From: Verrucomicrobiaceae bacterium
Lineage (GTDB): Bacteria > Verrucomicrobiota > Verrucomicrobiia > Verrucomicrobiales > Verrucomicrobiaceae
NCBI GenBank assembly: GCA_027487315.1
Contig: JAIYDW010000094.1
Location: 1 to 64,000 of the forward strand
Reading direction: 5' to 3'
DNA length: 64,000 bases
The notes beneath the pieces are model-generated. The model did not search any database and was not told the origin of the DNA. It saw only the letters and a list, made by a program, of their open reading frames with translations. A program made the position numbers and the translations under genes. Positions 25,840 through 34,430 of the stretch are shown here, one piece after another (the first letter of the stretch is position 1; the number at the start of each line of letters is the position of its first letter).

Positions 25840-26660
25840 CTTGATCCATTCATTATAAACCGATGCGAGGTCTATTCTGCGCAAGCTGGACCATGCCAAG
25901 TTCAGCAGTGGCTGATTTTTTCGGTCCATTTTTGGGCAACAAATCGCACTGAATCGATTGAACCGCTTCTAGCCCGCGCGCCCAAACGGTAAAGGTCGTA
26001 CGACGAGACATTGCCTGCTCGCGCGCCCCATTGCTGATACTCCATGTCTCAGTGCGACAGCAATTGGCTCTCTCACCAAGGCAGCACCTACGAAGACTCG
26101 TCCGTGACAAGCGCCGTTTACACATCGAAAGAAACACGCAATCAGGTTGTGGTTCATCTGGGCATCGCTCTGTGCCTCGATATAGATAGGCGCCAAGCTA
26201 TGAGAGAACCGCGGGACACGCCCTCGCATATCCAGGACTTTCTCAATGAGCCGCTAAGCCCATTCACCGTTTGTGCCAGTTGCCGCAGTTAAATGCGCTC
26301 AGACGGCGCCTCATGCGAGACCATCAGGATGGCCAGGCAATCGCCCCGCGATGCCGACCTTGCCTGCGCTTGTTTCTGCACGAGATCATAGCTGAGAACT
26401 GCGCGAACAACCTGTAGGCGTTGGTGCAAGTATCCTCGAAGTCGCGCGGTTCTCTGCGCGCTGGAGATCGCCAGGGAAGTGTATCCGGATATCAAACGGG
26501 AGGAACTTCTCGGCGTATCCTTAGCGCTACCAACGATGCACGGTTTGATAGCCACCAGGATTTGCTGTTCGCCCACTAACACCATACTTGCAGTCAGCAA
26601 CAGCTGTGCTGTGAAGCCGATGAAGCGTCGTTCGAGTTCCTGATCCCCGCCAAGAGCAAA
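25840..26660. other. Gene-poor stretch of 821 bp, possibly decayed DNA
   Basis: Short ORFs occur on both strands but none shows a signal, domain or the C-rich third positions of genuine genes around it. One minus-strand frame stays open from the end of the discoidin-like gene to 26289, and another carries several stops, as decayed coding or mobile DNA might. I could not match it to a transposase and leave it unassigned. Confidence 0.4.
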
Positions 26661-27845
26661 TCAGAGAGGCGAAACCGGAGGGATCCCACCGCCACCGCCA
26701 CCGCCACCGCCACCGCCACCACCCCCAGCGCCACCCGCACTGGTAACAGGCAAGCCACCAGCCCCCGCTCCGCCCAACGAATTGGGAGCAAACGGACCGT
26801 TAAAACCTGCCCCTGGCATCTGTCCACCATCGATCTCCGAACTGGAGCCACCGCGGCCGCCACCGCCACCAAAGTTCCTTTGCTCAATTTCGATGGGTGG
26901 CCCCATCAAATCCGCTCCGCCTACCACAAAAGCAGGCGGATTGAAATCAGGCTCCCAGCGCAAAGCAACGTACTGGGCCGTCACCGCCTCACTGGGCCGA
27001 CATTTAACGTAGCCCTTGCCTTCCCTGTCTTCAATTGAAGCCACCGGCTTCAAATCGTTAAACGCAGCTGGGTCAAATGACCGCCGCCCCTTCCAGTCTT
27101 CTTTTTCCGGCAAATCGTTGAAAACAAAAACCTCAAGCCGAACTGGTCTCGGTGAATGCACGGACCCAAATTCATTCAAAACCTTGGGGCCCCCCAAATC
27201 ATAAATGACCGTCCGATACTTGTCATTCGACTCAGGGAATGAAAAACTCCCGAATTTAACGGCGTCGTCGGACTCATTGCCTGGTTTCGGATCAATGTAA
27301 ATAACCCGTGCCCCACTGACCGCAGTGGCTCGATTCGACACTTTGCCCGTCAAAGGATTCGTCTGCCCCGAAGCCAGACTACCATAAACCACAAAATGCT
27401 TCATCCCCGATTCCCGCACCATGTCATACTCCACCTTCACAAATTTCCCCTGTATGGACGCGAACGGAACCACAACTTGCACGTCAGCTGGGCTGAAAAC
27501 AATCTGACCAAGAGCCGTCCACTTTTCATTGTCCACGCTCGAAGAAACGGCCACCCGCCCCTCACCACCGGCATTGTAGAACGACACACGATCAATGATC
27601 GCCTGCCGACCCAAATTCACAACGGCAAAGCTCGCCCCCTTCGAGAGCGTTGCTTCTTCCGTCACCCGCTCAGAAAGGAGGGAGCTAACCCGTCCAATAC
27701 CCTCCGACGACTCAATCTTTGTCCCTTCAATCGACCCAATCGACAACTCCAATCCTCGTTGCGAACTCGGAGTGCGCTGCCACGCGCCAGAAGCCAGCGT
27801 GGAGAGCATCGCTACCAAAGCTGAAGAGAGAAGAATGCGTTTCAT
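26661..27845 (-). CDS. Secreted discoidin (F5/8 C-like) protein with poly-Gly tail
   Basis: I start at the ATG at 27845 (394 aa), where a signal peptide opens (MKRILLSSALVAMLSTLASG), not the track start at 27998. Residues about 45-150 have the F5/8 type C pattern (LGRQAIIDRVSFYNAGGEGR, VDNEKWTALGQIVFSP, GKFVKVEYDMVRE). A second domain of similar type runs about 165-320 (YDLGGPKVLNEFGSVHSPRP, YVALRWEPDFNPP). The last 70 residues are extremely Gly-rich, ending in a run of about 14 Gly coded by a hexamer repeat. Discoidin domains bind glycans or membranes, so cell-surface glycan binding is plausible next to the EPS locus. The function is inferred. Confidence 0.7.
   Translation of the reverse strand: MKRILLSSALVAMLSTLASGAWQRTPSSQRGLELSIGSIEGTKIESSEGIGRVSSLLSERVTEEATLSKGASFAVVNLGRQAIIDRVSFYNAGGEGRVAVSSSVDNEKWTALGQIVFSPADVQVVVPFASIQGKFVKVEYDMVRESGMKHFVVYGSLASGQTNPLTGKVSNRATAVSGARVIYIDPKPGNESDDAVKFGSFSFPESNDKYRTVIYDLGGPKVLNEFGSVHSPRPVRLEVFVFNDLPEKEDWKGRRSFDPAAFNDLKPVASIEDREGKGYVKCRPSEAVTAQYVALRWEPDFNPPAFVVGGADLMGPPIEIEQRNFGGGGGRGGSSSEIDGGQMPGAGFNGPFAPNSLGGAGAGGLPVTSAGGAGGGGGGGGGGGGGGIPPVSPL
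26686..26731. repeat. Hexamer microsatellite (CCACCG)n encoding poly-Gly
   Basis: About six uninterrupted CCACCG units plus flanking variants lie in the 3' end of the discoidin-like gene. Gain or loss of hexamers keeps the frame and changes the Gly run by two residues per unit. Confidence 0.85.
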
Positions 27846-28075
27846 AGTAATTGAGGATTGCTTTCGACCCAATCGGCGGGCCGAACTATGGACAGATACC
27901 TTTCCACCCGTTTCGAAGAAAGCATCTTTCGGACAGGGTGTAAATACCTTTTTCCTTGCAGAATCGTCACCATTCAGGGATTCCTGCCACACCTTCAACT
28001 CAACGAAAAGCCGAACTTGCCAACTCGTCCAGTCAACGCAACCTTCGCAGCCAACCCGGATCTCCCTGATCCTGC

Positions 28076-28150
28076 GTCCCCGTAGTTCAATGGATAGAAC
28101 GAGGGTTTCCTAAACTCTAAATACAGGTTCGATTCCTGTCGGGGATACCA
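28076..28150 (+). tRNA. tRNA-Arg, anticodon CCU
   Basis: A full cloverleaf is readable. The acceptor GTCCCCG pairs with CGGGGAT (one G-U). The D stem is GTTC/GAAC, the anticodon stem is AGGGT/ACTCT around loop TTCCTAA (anticodon CCT at 28109-28111), and the T stem is ACAGG/CCTGT around TTCGATT. The 3' end ACCA is encoded. It reads rare AGG codons. It lies 34 bp before the first gene of the polysaccharide locus, a typical integration boundary. Confidence 0.95.
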
Positions 28151-28184
28151 AAAGGATGCCACACGTTCACGAATCCCTTTTTTC

Positions 28185-29339
28185 ATGATTCCAGCTATCG
28201 TGGTCTGTATTGCTTTGATAGTTTACTCTCTATTCGGCTACCCACTATTGATTTCGATCCTTTCCCGCTTCAAACCAGCCGCTTCCCCCCCGCACCCGCC
28301 CTCCCTTTCCTCGGAACCCCCGCTCAGTATCGTTCTTTGCGTCCACAACGCATCGTGTCTTATCGATGCACGCCTAAAAAACCTTCTCTCTTGCGATTGG
28401 AACGGCCCCTTGGAGGTCATTGTCTATTGCGATGGTTGCACGGACGAAACAACAGATCGGCTACAATCATGGGCGTCCAAAGGCGTGAAAATCATAAAAT
28501 CACTCCACCTGCGCGGCAAAGCATCCGGCCTGAATGCAGCGATCCCTACCTGCACCTCTCCAATCGTCGTACTCTGTGATGTCCGACAAACATTCGCCCC
28601 AGACGCCCTGGAGAACCTCGTCGCCCCATTCGCAGATCCCCAAGTCGGTGCCGTCAGTGGATGCCTAGCCATCACTCCATCCGACTCGGGTAGTGGACAA
28701 GGCGTCGACCTTTACTGGCGCCTGGAATCCAAACTGCGCGAGTGGGAAGGTCGATTCGATTCGGTCATCGGTTGCACCGGCTCCATATGCGCCATACGAC
28801 GCGACCTCTTCCAACACCTCCCCGAAGACACACTCTTAGACGACGTGGTGATCCCCATGCAGATCGCCTACGCGGGTCACCGCATTCTTTACGAATCATC
28901 CGCCATGGCCTTTGACCCCCAGACTCTGGACCCGAAAGTCGAAAAAAAACGCAAACTCCGAACCCTCGTCGGCAACTTCCAAATGATTGAGCGCTACCCA
29001 CAGTGGATGATGCCCTTCAAATGCCGTCTCTGGTGGCAACTCATCTCCCACAAATACCTCCGCCTCCTCGTGCCATGGCTCCTCATGGCCGTTGCATCCT
29101 TGAGTATCATGGCTCCAAAAACTCAATTCATTCGCCTGCTCCTTGTTTCCCAATCCATCGCATACTGCTGCGCTGCCATCGGACTCCTGCTACCTCGCCT
29201 CCGCATCCGCATCGTCACAGTTCCCGCAGGCTTTGTACTCCTCCAGTACAGTTGTCTCAGCGCATTCTTCGCTTACCTAAAGCACCGCAAAAACTACCTT
29301 TCCCTCTGGCAAAAGCCCGCCCTCTCCAGTTCCACATGA
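28185..29339 (+). CDS. Membrane-bound family 2 glycosyltransferase
   Basis: The product is 384 aa. There is one N-terminal span (about 3-25), then a GT2 domain (about 48-270) with LSIVLCVHNASCLIDARLKN, VIVYCDGCTDETTD, the metal-binding region VVLCDVRQTF and an acidic acceptor motif DTLLDDVVIPMQ. Two or three C-terminal spans follow (about 295-370). It resembles processive or lipid-linked transferases of exopolysaccharide pathways, but the Q/RxxRW motif of cellulose-synthase-type enzymes is not evident. It overlaps the next gene by ATGA. Role: adding a sugar to a lipid-linked glycan on the inner membrane. Confidence 0.87.
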   Translation: MIPAIVVCIALIVYSLFGYPLLISILSRFKPAASPPHPPSLSSEPPLSIVLCVHNASCLIDARLKNLLSCDWNGPLEVIVYCDGCTDETTDRLQSWASKGVKIIKSLHLRGKASGLNAAIPTCTSPIVVLCDVRQTFAPDALENLVAPFADPQVGAVSGCLAITPSDSGSGQGVDLYWRLESKLREWEGRFDSVIGCTGSICAIRRDLFQHLPEDTLLDDVVIPMQIAYAGHRILYESSAMAFDPQTLDPKVEKKRKLRTLVGNFQMIERYPQWMMPFKCRLWWQLISHKYLRLLVPWLLMAVASLSIMAPKTQFIRLLLVSQSIAYCCAAIGLLLPRLRIRIVTVPAGFVLLQYSCLSAFFAYLKHRKNYLSLWQKPALSSST

Positions 29340-30451
29340 TCCGCGCCCTCGATCGTTGGCTTCCTTCCTACCTGCGACGTTCGCGCCATCGTCCTGAGGG
29401 CACTCTTGAACAGCCGGTGCACGTCTTCATCGCCGTATGCGACCACTTCGAACCCTTCCATCACACCAATAAAGCAGGCGCATTGAGGGCGCTGATCGAT
29501 TGGGAGCAAGGCTGGCCATCACTCGTTGCCGCACACCGCGACAGCTCAGGTCGCGGCCCACGGCACACCTTTTTTTACCCCATTGAACAATACGACGAGG
29601 ACGTCATAGCCCGTCTCGCAGCTCTTTGTCAACGAACCGGTAGCGAGGTTGAAATCCATCTCCACCATGCCGATGACACCGCAGAGAGCCTGACCACCCT
29701 CCTCCAAAAAGGCATCCAAAACCTCACCTCTCACGGCCTGCTCTCCCGCAACCGGGACGGTCAACCCCATTACGGATTCATCCATGGCAACTGGGCACTC
29801 GACAACTCGCACCCCCAGAGAAAACACTGCGGAGTCGATGACGAACTCGCTGTCCTCAAAGCCACCGGTTGCTACGCCGACTTCACCCTTCCCTCCGCAC
29901 CAGATCCCACTCAAATCCGCCTAATCAACTCCATCTACTATGCCCGCGAGGACGGTCTGCCCACTTCGCATGCAAGCGGCATCCCTGCCCGCACCGGCAC
30001 CACACAAACCCTCGCTGAAAGCCCGGAGCACCTCCTCCTGATCCAAGGACCGCTCGGCCTCAATTGGCATCGCCGAAAATTTGGCCTCATCCCCCGCATC
30101 GAAAACGCCGACCTCACCTGCGCTAACCCTCCCACCCTGGATCGCTTCCTCCTCTGGACCAAACTCTGCCCCTTCGTCCAAAACGGCCCACCCTGGATCT
30201 TTGTCAAATTGCATACCCACGGCGGCATCGCTCGCAATTACAATACCCTCCTCGGTGAACCCGCCCACCGCTTCCACCGAGACCTCGCCGCCCATGCCCT
30301 ATCAAACCCTTCCCTCCGCTACCACTACGTCACCGCCCGTGAAATGACCAACCTGGTTCACGCCGCCGAATCCTGCACTGCACCTGAACCCGCTCTATCC
30401 CTGAATTTCGTCTTGCCACCGCCCCCCCACGCTCAACCCTCTTCCCGGTAA
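29336..30451 (+). CDS. Putative polysaccharide deacetylase-like (CE4-type) protein
   Basis: I start at the ATG at 29336 (371 aa), which overlaps the previous stop (ATGA); the track ORF begins 111 codons earlier inside that gene. The N-terminal half has a NodB-like set: HVFIAVCDHFEPFHHT, HTFFYPIEQYDEDVI, and GSEVEIHLHHADDT, with an H-x-H-H cluster. Then come GFIHGNWALDNSHP and a Cys-rich CGVDDELAVLKATGCYADFT. This fits a divergent CE4 hydrolase acting on glycans, but the catalytic set is not canonical. An uncharacterised family common in EPS loci is an alternative. The 3' end overlaps the convergent epimerase gene by 19 bp. Confidence 0.55.
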   Translation: MIRALDRWLPSYLRRSRHRPEGTLEQPVHVFIAVCDHFEPFHHTNKAGALRALIDWEQGWPSLVAAHRDSSGRGPRHTFFYPIEQYDEDVIARLAALCQRTGSEVEIHLHHADDTAESLTTLLQKGIQNLTSHGLLSRNRDGQPHYGFIHGNWALDNSHPQRKHCGVDDELAVLKATGCYADFTLPSAPDPTQIRLINSIYYAREDGLPTSHASGIPARTGTTQTLAESPEHLLLIQGPLGLNWHRRKFGLIPRIENADLTCANPPTLDRFLLWTKLCPFVQNGPPWIFVKLHTHGGIARNYNTLLGEPAHRFHRDLAAHALSNPSLRYHYVTAREMTNLVHAAESCTAPEPALSLNFVLPPPPHAQPSSR

Positions 30452-31377
30452 AATGCCAATGTCCGCTTAATCCCTTCCTTCCACGTGACCCTTGGCTCAT
30501 AACCAAACGCCTCCCTGGCCGCCGTGATGTCCGCAAGAGAAGACCGCACATCCCCAACACGCCCATCGACAAAGACAGGCTCAATCGACTGCCCCGTCAA
30601 CTCGTTCAAATCTGCCAGCAACTGCAGCAACGTCACCGACTGCCCGCACGCTATGTTAAACGTGCGGCCCGCAACTCCCTCTTCATTAGCCTGAGCCGCC
30701 GCTAGATTGGCGGCCACGGAATTCTCGACAAAGGTAAAATCCCGGGATTGCAATCCATCGCCGTGAACCACAGGTCGCTCCCCTTGAATCAACGCCGTGC
30801 AAAACTTCGCTATCACCCCCGAGTAGGGAGAATCAAATGCCTGCCGCGGGCCAAACACATTGAAGTATCTCAACGCCACGAACGGAAACCCGTAAAGCTT
30901 GTGAAACAAAAGGCCATACTTCTCCCCCGCATACTTTTGCAACGCATAGGGCGATAAAGGATTCGGCGGCAGCGACTCGTGTTTGAAGGGAGCATCCACA
31001 TCCCCATAAATCGATGACGAAGAGGCGAACAAGAAGCGCTTCACTCCCGCATCTCTTGCAGCGATAAGCATCTTCAAAGTGCCGTCGATGTTAGGTACAT
31101 GACTCGCCCACGGATCCTGAACAGATCTTGGTACAGATGGCAACGCCCCCTGATGAAAAACCCAGTCGCATCCCTCCACAAGCTTCCGTACCAGCACCTC
31201 ATCTCCAATGTCCCCCTCGACAAAATCCAGCCGATCTCCCGGCGTTTTCCAACTCAGGTTCCTGGTCGACCCAAGCAAAAGATTATCCAAAACGATGACC
31301 TCAGCTCCTTGCGAGCACAGCGCCTGCGCAAGATGAGATCCAATGAATCCGGCGCCGCCGGTGACGAGTGCTTTCAT
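30433..31377 (-). CDS. NAD-dependent UDP-N-acetylglucosamine 4-epimerase-like (WbpP/TviC type)
   Basis: The product is 314 aa from the ATG at 31377; the track start at 31452 lies inside the neighbouring gene. It is a short-chain dehydrogenase with GGAGFIGSHL at residue 7, catalytic YALQK (Tyr-x3-Lys, about 150), and SVPRSVQDP at about 83, the hallmark of WbpP/TviC-type enzymes. It would interconvert UDP-GlcNAc and UDP-GalNAc, or their uronic acids with the neighbour, feeding the EPS pathway in the cytoplasm. It is 7 bp downstream of the dehydrogenase gene and runs against the rest of the locus. Substrate is inferred from the motif and the partner gene. Confidence 0.85.
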   Translation of the reverse strand: MKALVTGGAGFIGSHLAQALCSQGAEVIVLDNLLLGSTRNLSWKTPGDRLDFVEGDIGDEVLVRKLVEGCDWVFHQGALPSVPRSVQDPWASHVPNIDGTLKMLIAARDAGVKRFLFASSSSIYGDVDAPFKHESLPPNPLSPYALQKYAGEKYGLLFHKLYGFPFVALRYFNVFGPRQAFDSPYSGVIAKFCTALIQGERPVVHGDGLQSRDFTFVENSVAANLAAAQANEEGVAGRTFNIACGQSVTLLQLLADLNELTGQSIEPVFVDGRVGDVRSSLADITAAREAFGYEPRVTWKEGIKRTLAFYREEG

Positions 31378-31384
31378 GATTGAG

Positions 31385-32683
31385 TCAGGCCTTAAAATAA
31401 TGCGGCATTCCTTGCATTTGATGTGCCAGCGCATTGCGAGTGTCCACCACACGCAATGCCTGTTGAGCGATCAACGTCCAATCCACCGCCGCGTGATGCG
31501 TGGCGACCAGCACCAAGTCATGGCCCGCCAACACTTCGGCTGTCAATTCCAGACTGGCTTGCCCTGCCAATTGCGAATGCTCACGGGAAGGTCGAATCAC
31601 GGGCACATGGGGATCGTGATACGTCACCACCACTCCGCGTTCCTCCAAGAGATGCCAAAGCGCGTAGCCCGGACTCTCCCTGTCATCATCCACATTCGAT
31701 TTGTAAGCGATGCCGATCAGCAAAACACGCGCACCGCTCAAACTCACTCCGTCCGCCTCAAGAATAGCAATCACCTTGTCCACCACCTTTGCAGGCATGG
31801 CGCGATTCACCTCTCCAGCCAACTCAATGAACCGTGTCTCCTGCCCATGCTGCTTGGCCTTCCATGACAGATAAAAAGGATCGATCGGAATGCAATGTCC
31901 CCCCAAACCCGGTCCGGGGTAGAACGGCATGAAACCAAACGGCTTTGTCTTCGCTGCCGCAATCACATCCCAAACATCGATGCCCATCGCTTCATAAACA
32001 CCCTTCAGTTCGTTCACCATCGCAATGTTCACCGCACGGAAGATGTTCTCCGTCAACTTCACTGCCTCCGCCACCCGGCAATCCGCAACCGGCACCAGCG
32101 TTCGAATCGCCCTTCCATACAACGCCATGGCCTTTTCGAGACAAGCCGGAGTCAACCCTCCCACCACCTTTGGAATATCATGAACCTTGCTGTCCGGATT
32201 TCCCGGATCCTCGCGCTCGGGAGAAAAGGCCAAATGAAAATCCTGCCCGGCCTTCATTCCCGATCCTTGCTCCAAAACCTCTCGCAGTTCCGTGTCTGTC
32301 GTTCCAGGATAAGTCGTTGATTCCAAAACGACCAGCGTCCCAGTCTTGAGATGCGGTGCCAAACTCCGCCCTGTCGCCAGAACATAGCTCAAGTCTGGAG
32401 TGCGCCCCTCACCCAACGGCGTCGGTACACAAATAATCACCGCCGAACACTCACTCACACGGCTAAAGTCCGTCGTCGCCTCAAAGCGTCCGCTGGACCT
32501 CTGTTCCTGAATCAAATGACCATCAATGTGAAGAATATAGCTGCCTCCCGCATTGAGCCGCGTCACCTTTTCCAGATCGACATCGAACCCCAGCACCGTC
32601 GCCCCCACCCTGCAAAACTGCATCGCCAGCGGCAACCCCACATATCCCATCCCAACGATGCCGATTGCTTCAGAGTGTTCCAT
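31385..32683 (-). CDS. wbpA: UDP-N-acetyl-sugar 6-dehydrogenase (WbpA/WecC family)
   Basis: The product is 432 aa. The N-terminal Rossmann motif is GIVGMGYVGLPLA (about 7-20). STTYPGTT, the catalytic Cys in GGHCIPIDPFYL (about 260) and the C-terminal GIAYKSNVDDDRESP complete the UDP-sugar dehydrogenase signature. The sequence pattern is closest to WbpA (UDP-GlcNAc to UDP-GlcNAcA). With the WbpP-like epimerase just downstream it would supply an amino-uronic acid, giving an acidic polysaccharide. Its promoter region (32684-32765) is shared with the divergent GT39-type gene. Confidence 0.9.
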   Translation of the reverse strand: MEHSEAIGIVGMGYVGLPLAMQFCRVGATVLGFDVDLEKVTRLNAGGSYILHIDGHLIQEQRSSGRFEATTDFSRVSECSAVIICVPTPLGEGRTPDLSYVLATGRSLAPHLKTGTLVVLESTTYPGTTDTELREVLEQGSGMKAGQDFHLAFSPEREDPGNPDSKVHDIPKVVGGLTPACLEKAMALYGRAIRTLVPVADCRVAEAVKLTENIFRAVNIAMVNELKGVYEAMGIDVWDVIAAAKTKPFGFMPFYPGPGLGGHCIPIDPFYLSWKAKQHGQETRFIELAGEVNRAMPAKVVDKVIAILEADGVSLSGARVLLIGIAYKSNVDDDRESPGYALWHLLEERGVVVTYHDPHVPVIRPSREHSQLAGQASLELTAEVLAGHDLVLVATHHAAVDWTLIAQQALRVVDTRNALAHQMQGMPHYFKA

Positions 32684-32765
32684 TATGCGATGATTGGCAC
32701 GCTAGGGAAACAATTCGGCGCGTCAATGAAAACCCCATCCATCGCCGCAGTCCACTAACCTGGAT

Positions 32766-34430
32766 TTGACAGTCTCTTCGACACTGGGTAATGGCTCGAC
32801 CGTGCAATCGACCAAGCCGCCATCTCCGCCTCCCTACTTGGTCGCCCTCCTCTTTCTTGTCTTCATCGCCGCATTCCTGGGTCTCCAATTCCGTCAAAAT
32901 GCCTTCAGCAGCGACCTCGGTGGCGACCCCGACGAAGCCGCCCACGCCGTCACCGCGCTCATGGTGCACGACTACCTTTGGCATGCCCCAGGCACCTCCC
33001 CCATGGCCTTCGCCAATCAATACTACGCTGCCTTCCCCAAAGTCGCCCTCGGTCACTACCCACCCGGCTATTACCTCACCGCAGCCACCACCCTTTCTCT
33101 TTGGTGCGACCCGCGCGCCTTGATCGTTCTTCAGTCCCTGCTCATCGCTTCCCTCGCCACCGCCAGTTGGCTCTTCGCTCGCCGCTGGATCACCGCTGGT
33201 GACGGTTGGCTGGCCCTCTTCCCCAGCCTCATCCTCCTATTCCAAAACGAAGTCATCCGTGTCGGCTGTCACGTCATGGCCGATTTCCAACTCGCCTTGC
33301 TCGTCTTCGCTGCCCTCTGGGCCTGGCAAACCTATCTCAACCGCCCCTCCTATCGATCGAGCCTTGCCTTTGGCCTTTTCGCAGCCGCCGCCATCCTCAC
33401 CAAAGGCACCGCCATGGGCCTGGCCGGCGTCCCCCTCCTGACCCTGACCATGAATCGCCGCTGGCAGGACCTCACTCGCCTCAGTTGGTGGGCCGCCGCC
33501 CTGCCTGTCCTCATCTTCGCCGGCCCGTGGATGCTCTTTTCCGTCCGCTTCACTCAAGAAGGCTTCATGACTCACGATCCTGCCGCCTTCTTCAAGGACG
33601 CCCTCGAATACTACCTTCATACCCTCCCCCGATTCTTCGGCTGGCCCCTGCTCGCTCTCCTATTTTGCTCAATCATCCGTCTCCTGAAAGACATGCTTCA
33701 CCGAACCACCGATCCCGTTCGCGTCACCCTCTGGTCGGGTTGGCTCTCCATCCAGTGCCTCATCATGATCGTCCCCAGTGGCCTCTCCCCGCGTTACCTC
33801 CTCGCCGGCCTTTTACCCGCCACCCTGCTCGCCACGATCGAACTCCAAACCCTCCTGCGCCTCTTCTCAAAAAGCCATCTCAACAGCACCCGCCAAACCC
33901 AAACCTCCCGTGTCGCCTTCGCCGCTTTCACGCTCGTCACCCTCTTCTTAACCTGGCGCGTGGAACCCAAAACCGTCTCCGGCTTCTCCGCCGCCATCAA
34001 CCGCCTCCTCCTCGAAAATCCCTCTCAAAAGAAAGTCTGGCTCGTCGCCTCCGACCCCCGTGGCGAAGGCGCTCTCATCGCAGCCTCAGCCTTCAACACC
34101 ACCGACCGCACCTCCAATCATCTCACAATCCTCAGAGGCTCAAAAGCCCTCGCCAACTCCGACTGGATGGGCCGCAACTACACTCCCATCTACCAGGACG
34201 CCCGCTCCCTCCTCAAACTTCTCGACTCACTCCAAATCGACACCGCCATCATCGATCTCTCCGTCCCCGAGCCCGCCATTCGCCCCCACGAAACCGACCT
34301 CCGCCTCGCCCTCGACAAACCCCATTCCGGCTGGCACCTCGCCTGGACCCAACCCGCCACCCGTTCGCCCGGAACAACCTCGGCCACTCTTCGCATCTAC
34401 CAACGCACACCCCAGCCGCCTCAGCCATGA
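32766..34430 (+). CDS. GT39/ArnT-like integral membrane glycosyltransferase
   Basis: The product is 554 aa, probably from the TTG at 32766 (no ATG fits before the first span). The first span (about 24-42) is followed by a loop with DPDEAAHA (Asp54/Asp56/Glu57), the acidic motif of GT39/GT83-type enzymes that use a polyprenyl-phosphate sugar. Then come many spans (TGFLL-type, about 8-10 more to residue 420) and a soluble C-terminal domain of about 120 residues. It probably transfers sugars outside the inner membrane. It overlaps the following gene by ATGA, the first of two coupled junctions. Confidence 0.8.
   Translation: MTVSSTLGNGSTVQSTKPPSPPPYLVALLFLVFIAAFLGLQFRQNAFSSDLGGDPDEAAHAVTALMVHDYLWHAPGTSPMAFANQYYAAFPKVALGHYPPGYYLTAATTLSLWCDPRALIVLQSLLIASLATASWLFARRWITAGDGWLALFPSLILLFQNEVIRVGCHVMADFQLALLVFAALWAWQTYLNRPSYRSSLAFGLFAAAAILTKGTAMGLAGVPLLTLTMNRRWQDLTRLSWWAAALPVLIFAGPWMLFSVRFTQEGFMTHDPAAFFKDALEYYLHTLPRFFGWPLLALLFCSIIRLLKDMLHRTTDPVRVTLWSGWLSIQCLIMIVPSGLSPRYLLAGLLPATLLATIELQTLLRLFSKSHLNSTRQTQTSRVAFAAFTLVTLFLTWRVEPKTVSGFSAAINRLLLENPSQKKVWLVASDPRGEGALIAASAFNTTDRTSNHLTILRGSKALANSDWMGRNYTPIYQDARSLLKLLDSLQIDTAIIDLSVPEPAIRPHETDLRLALDKPHSGWHLAWTQPATRSPGTTSATLRIYQRTPQPPQP

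Noticed and set aside
26289-26600. 103-aa minus ORF as transposase remnant
   Set aside because: I considered IS4-type similarity but found no DDE signature or terminal repeats, so I do not call it.
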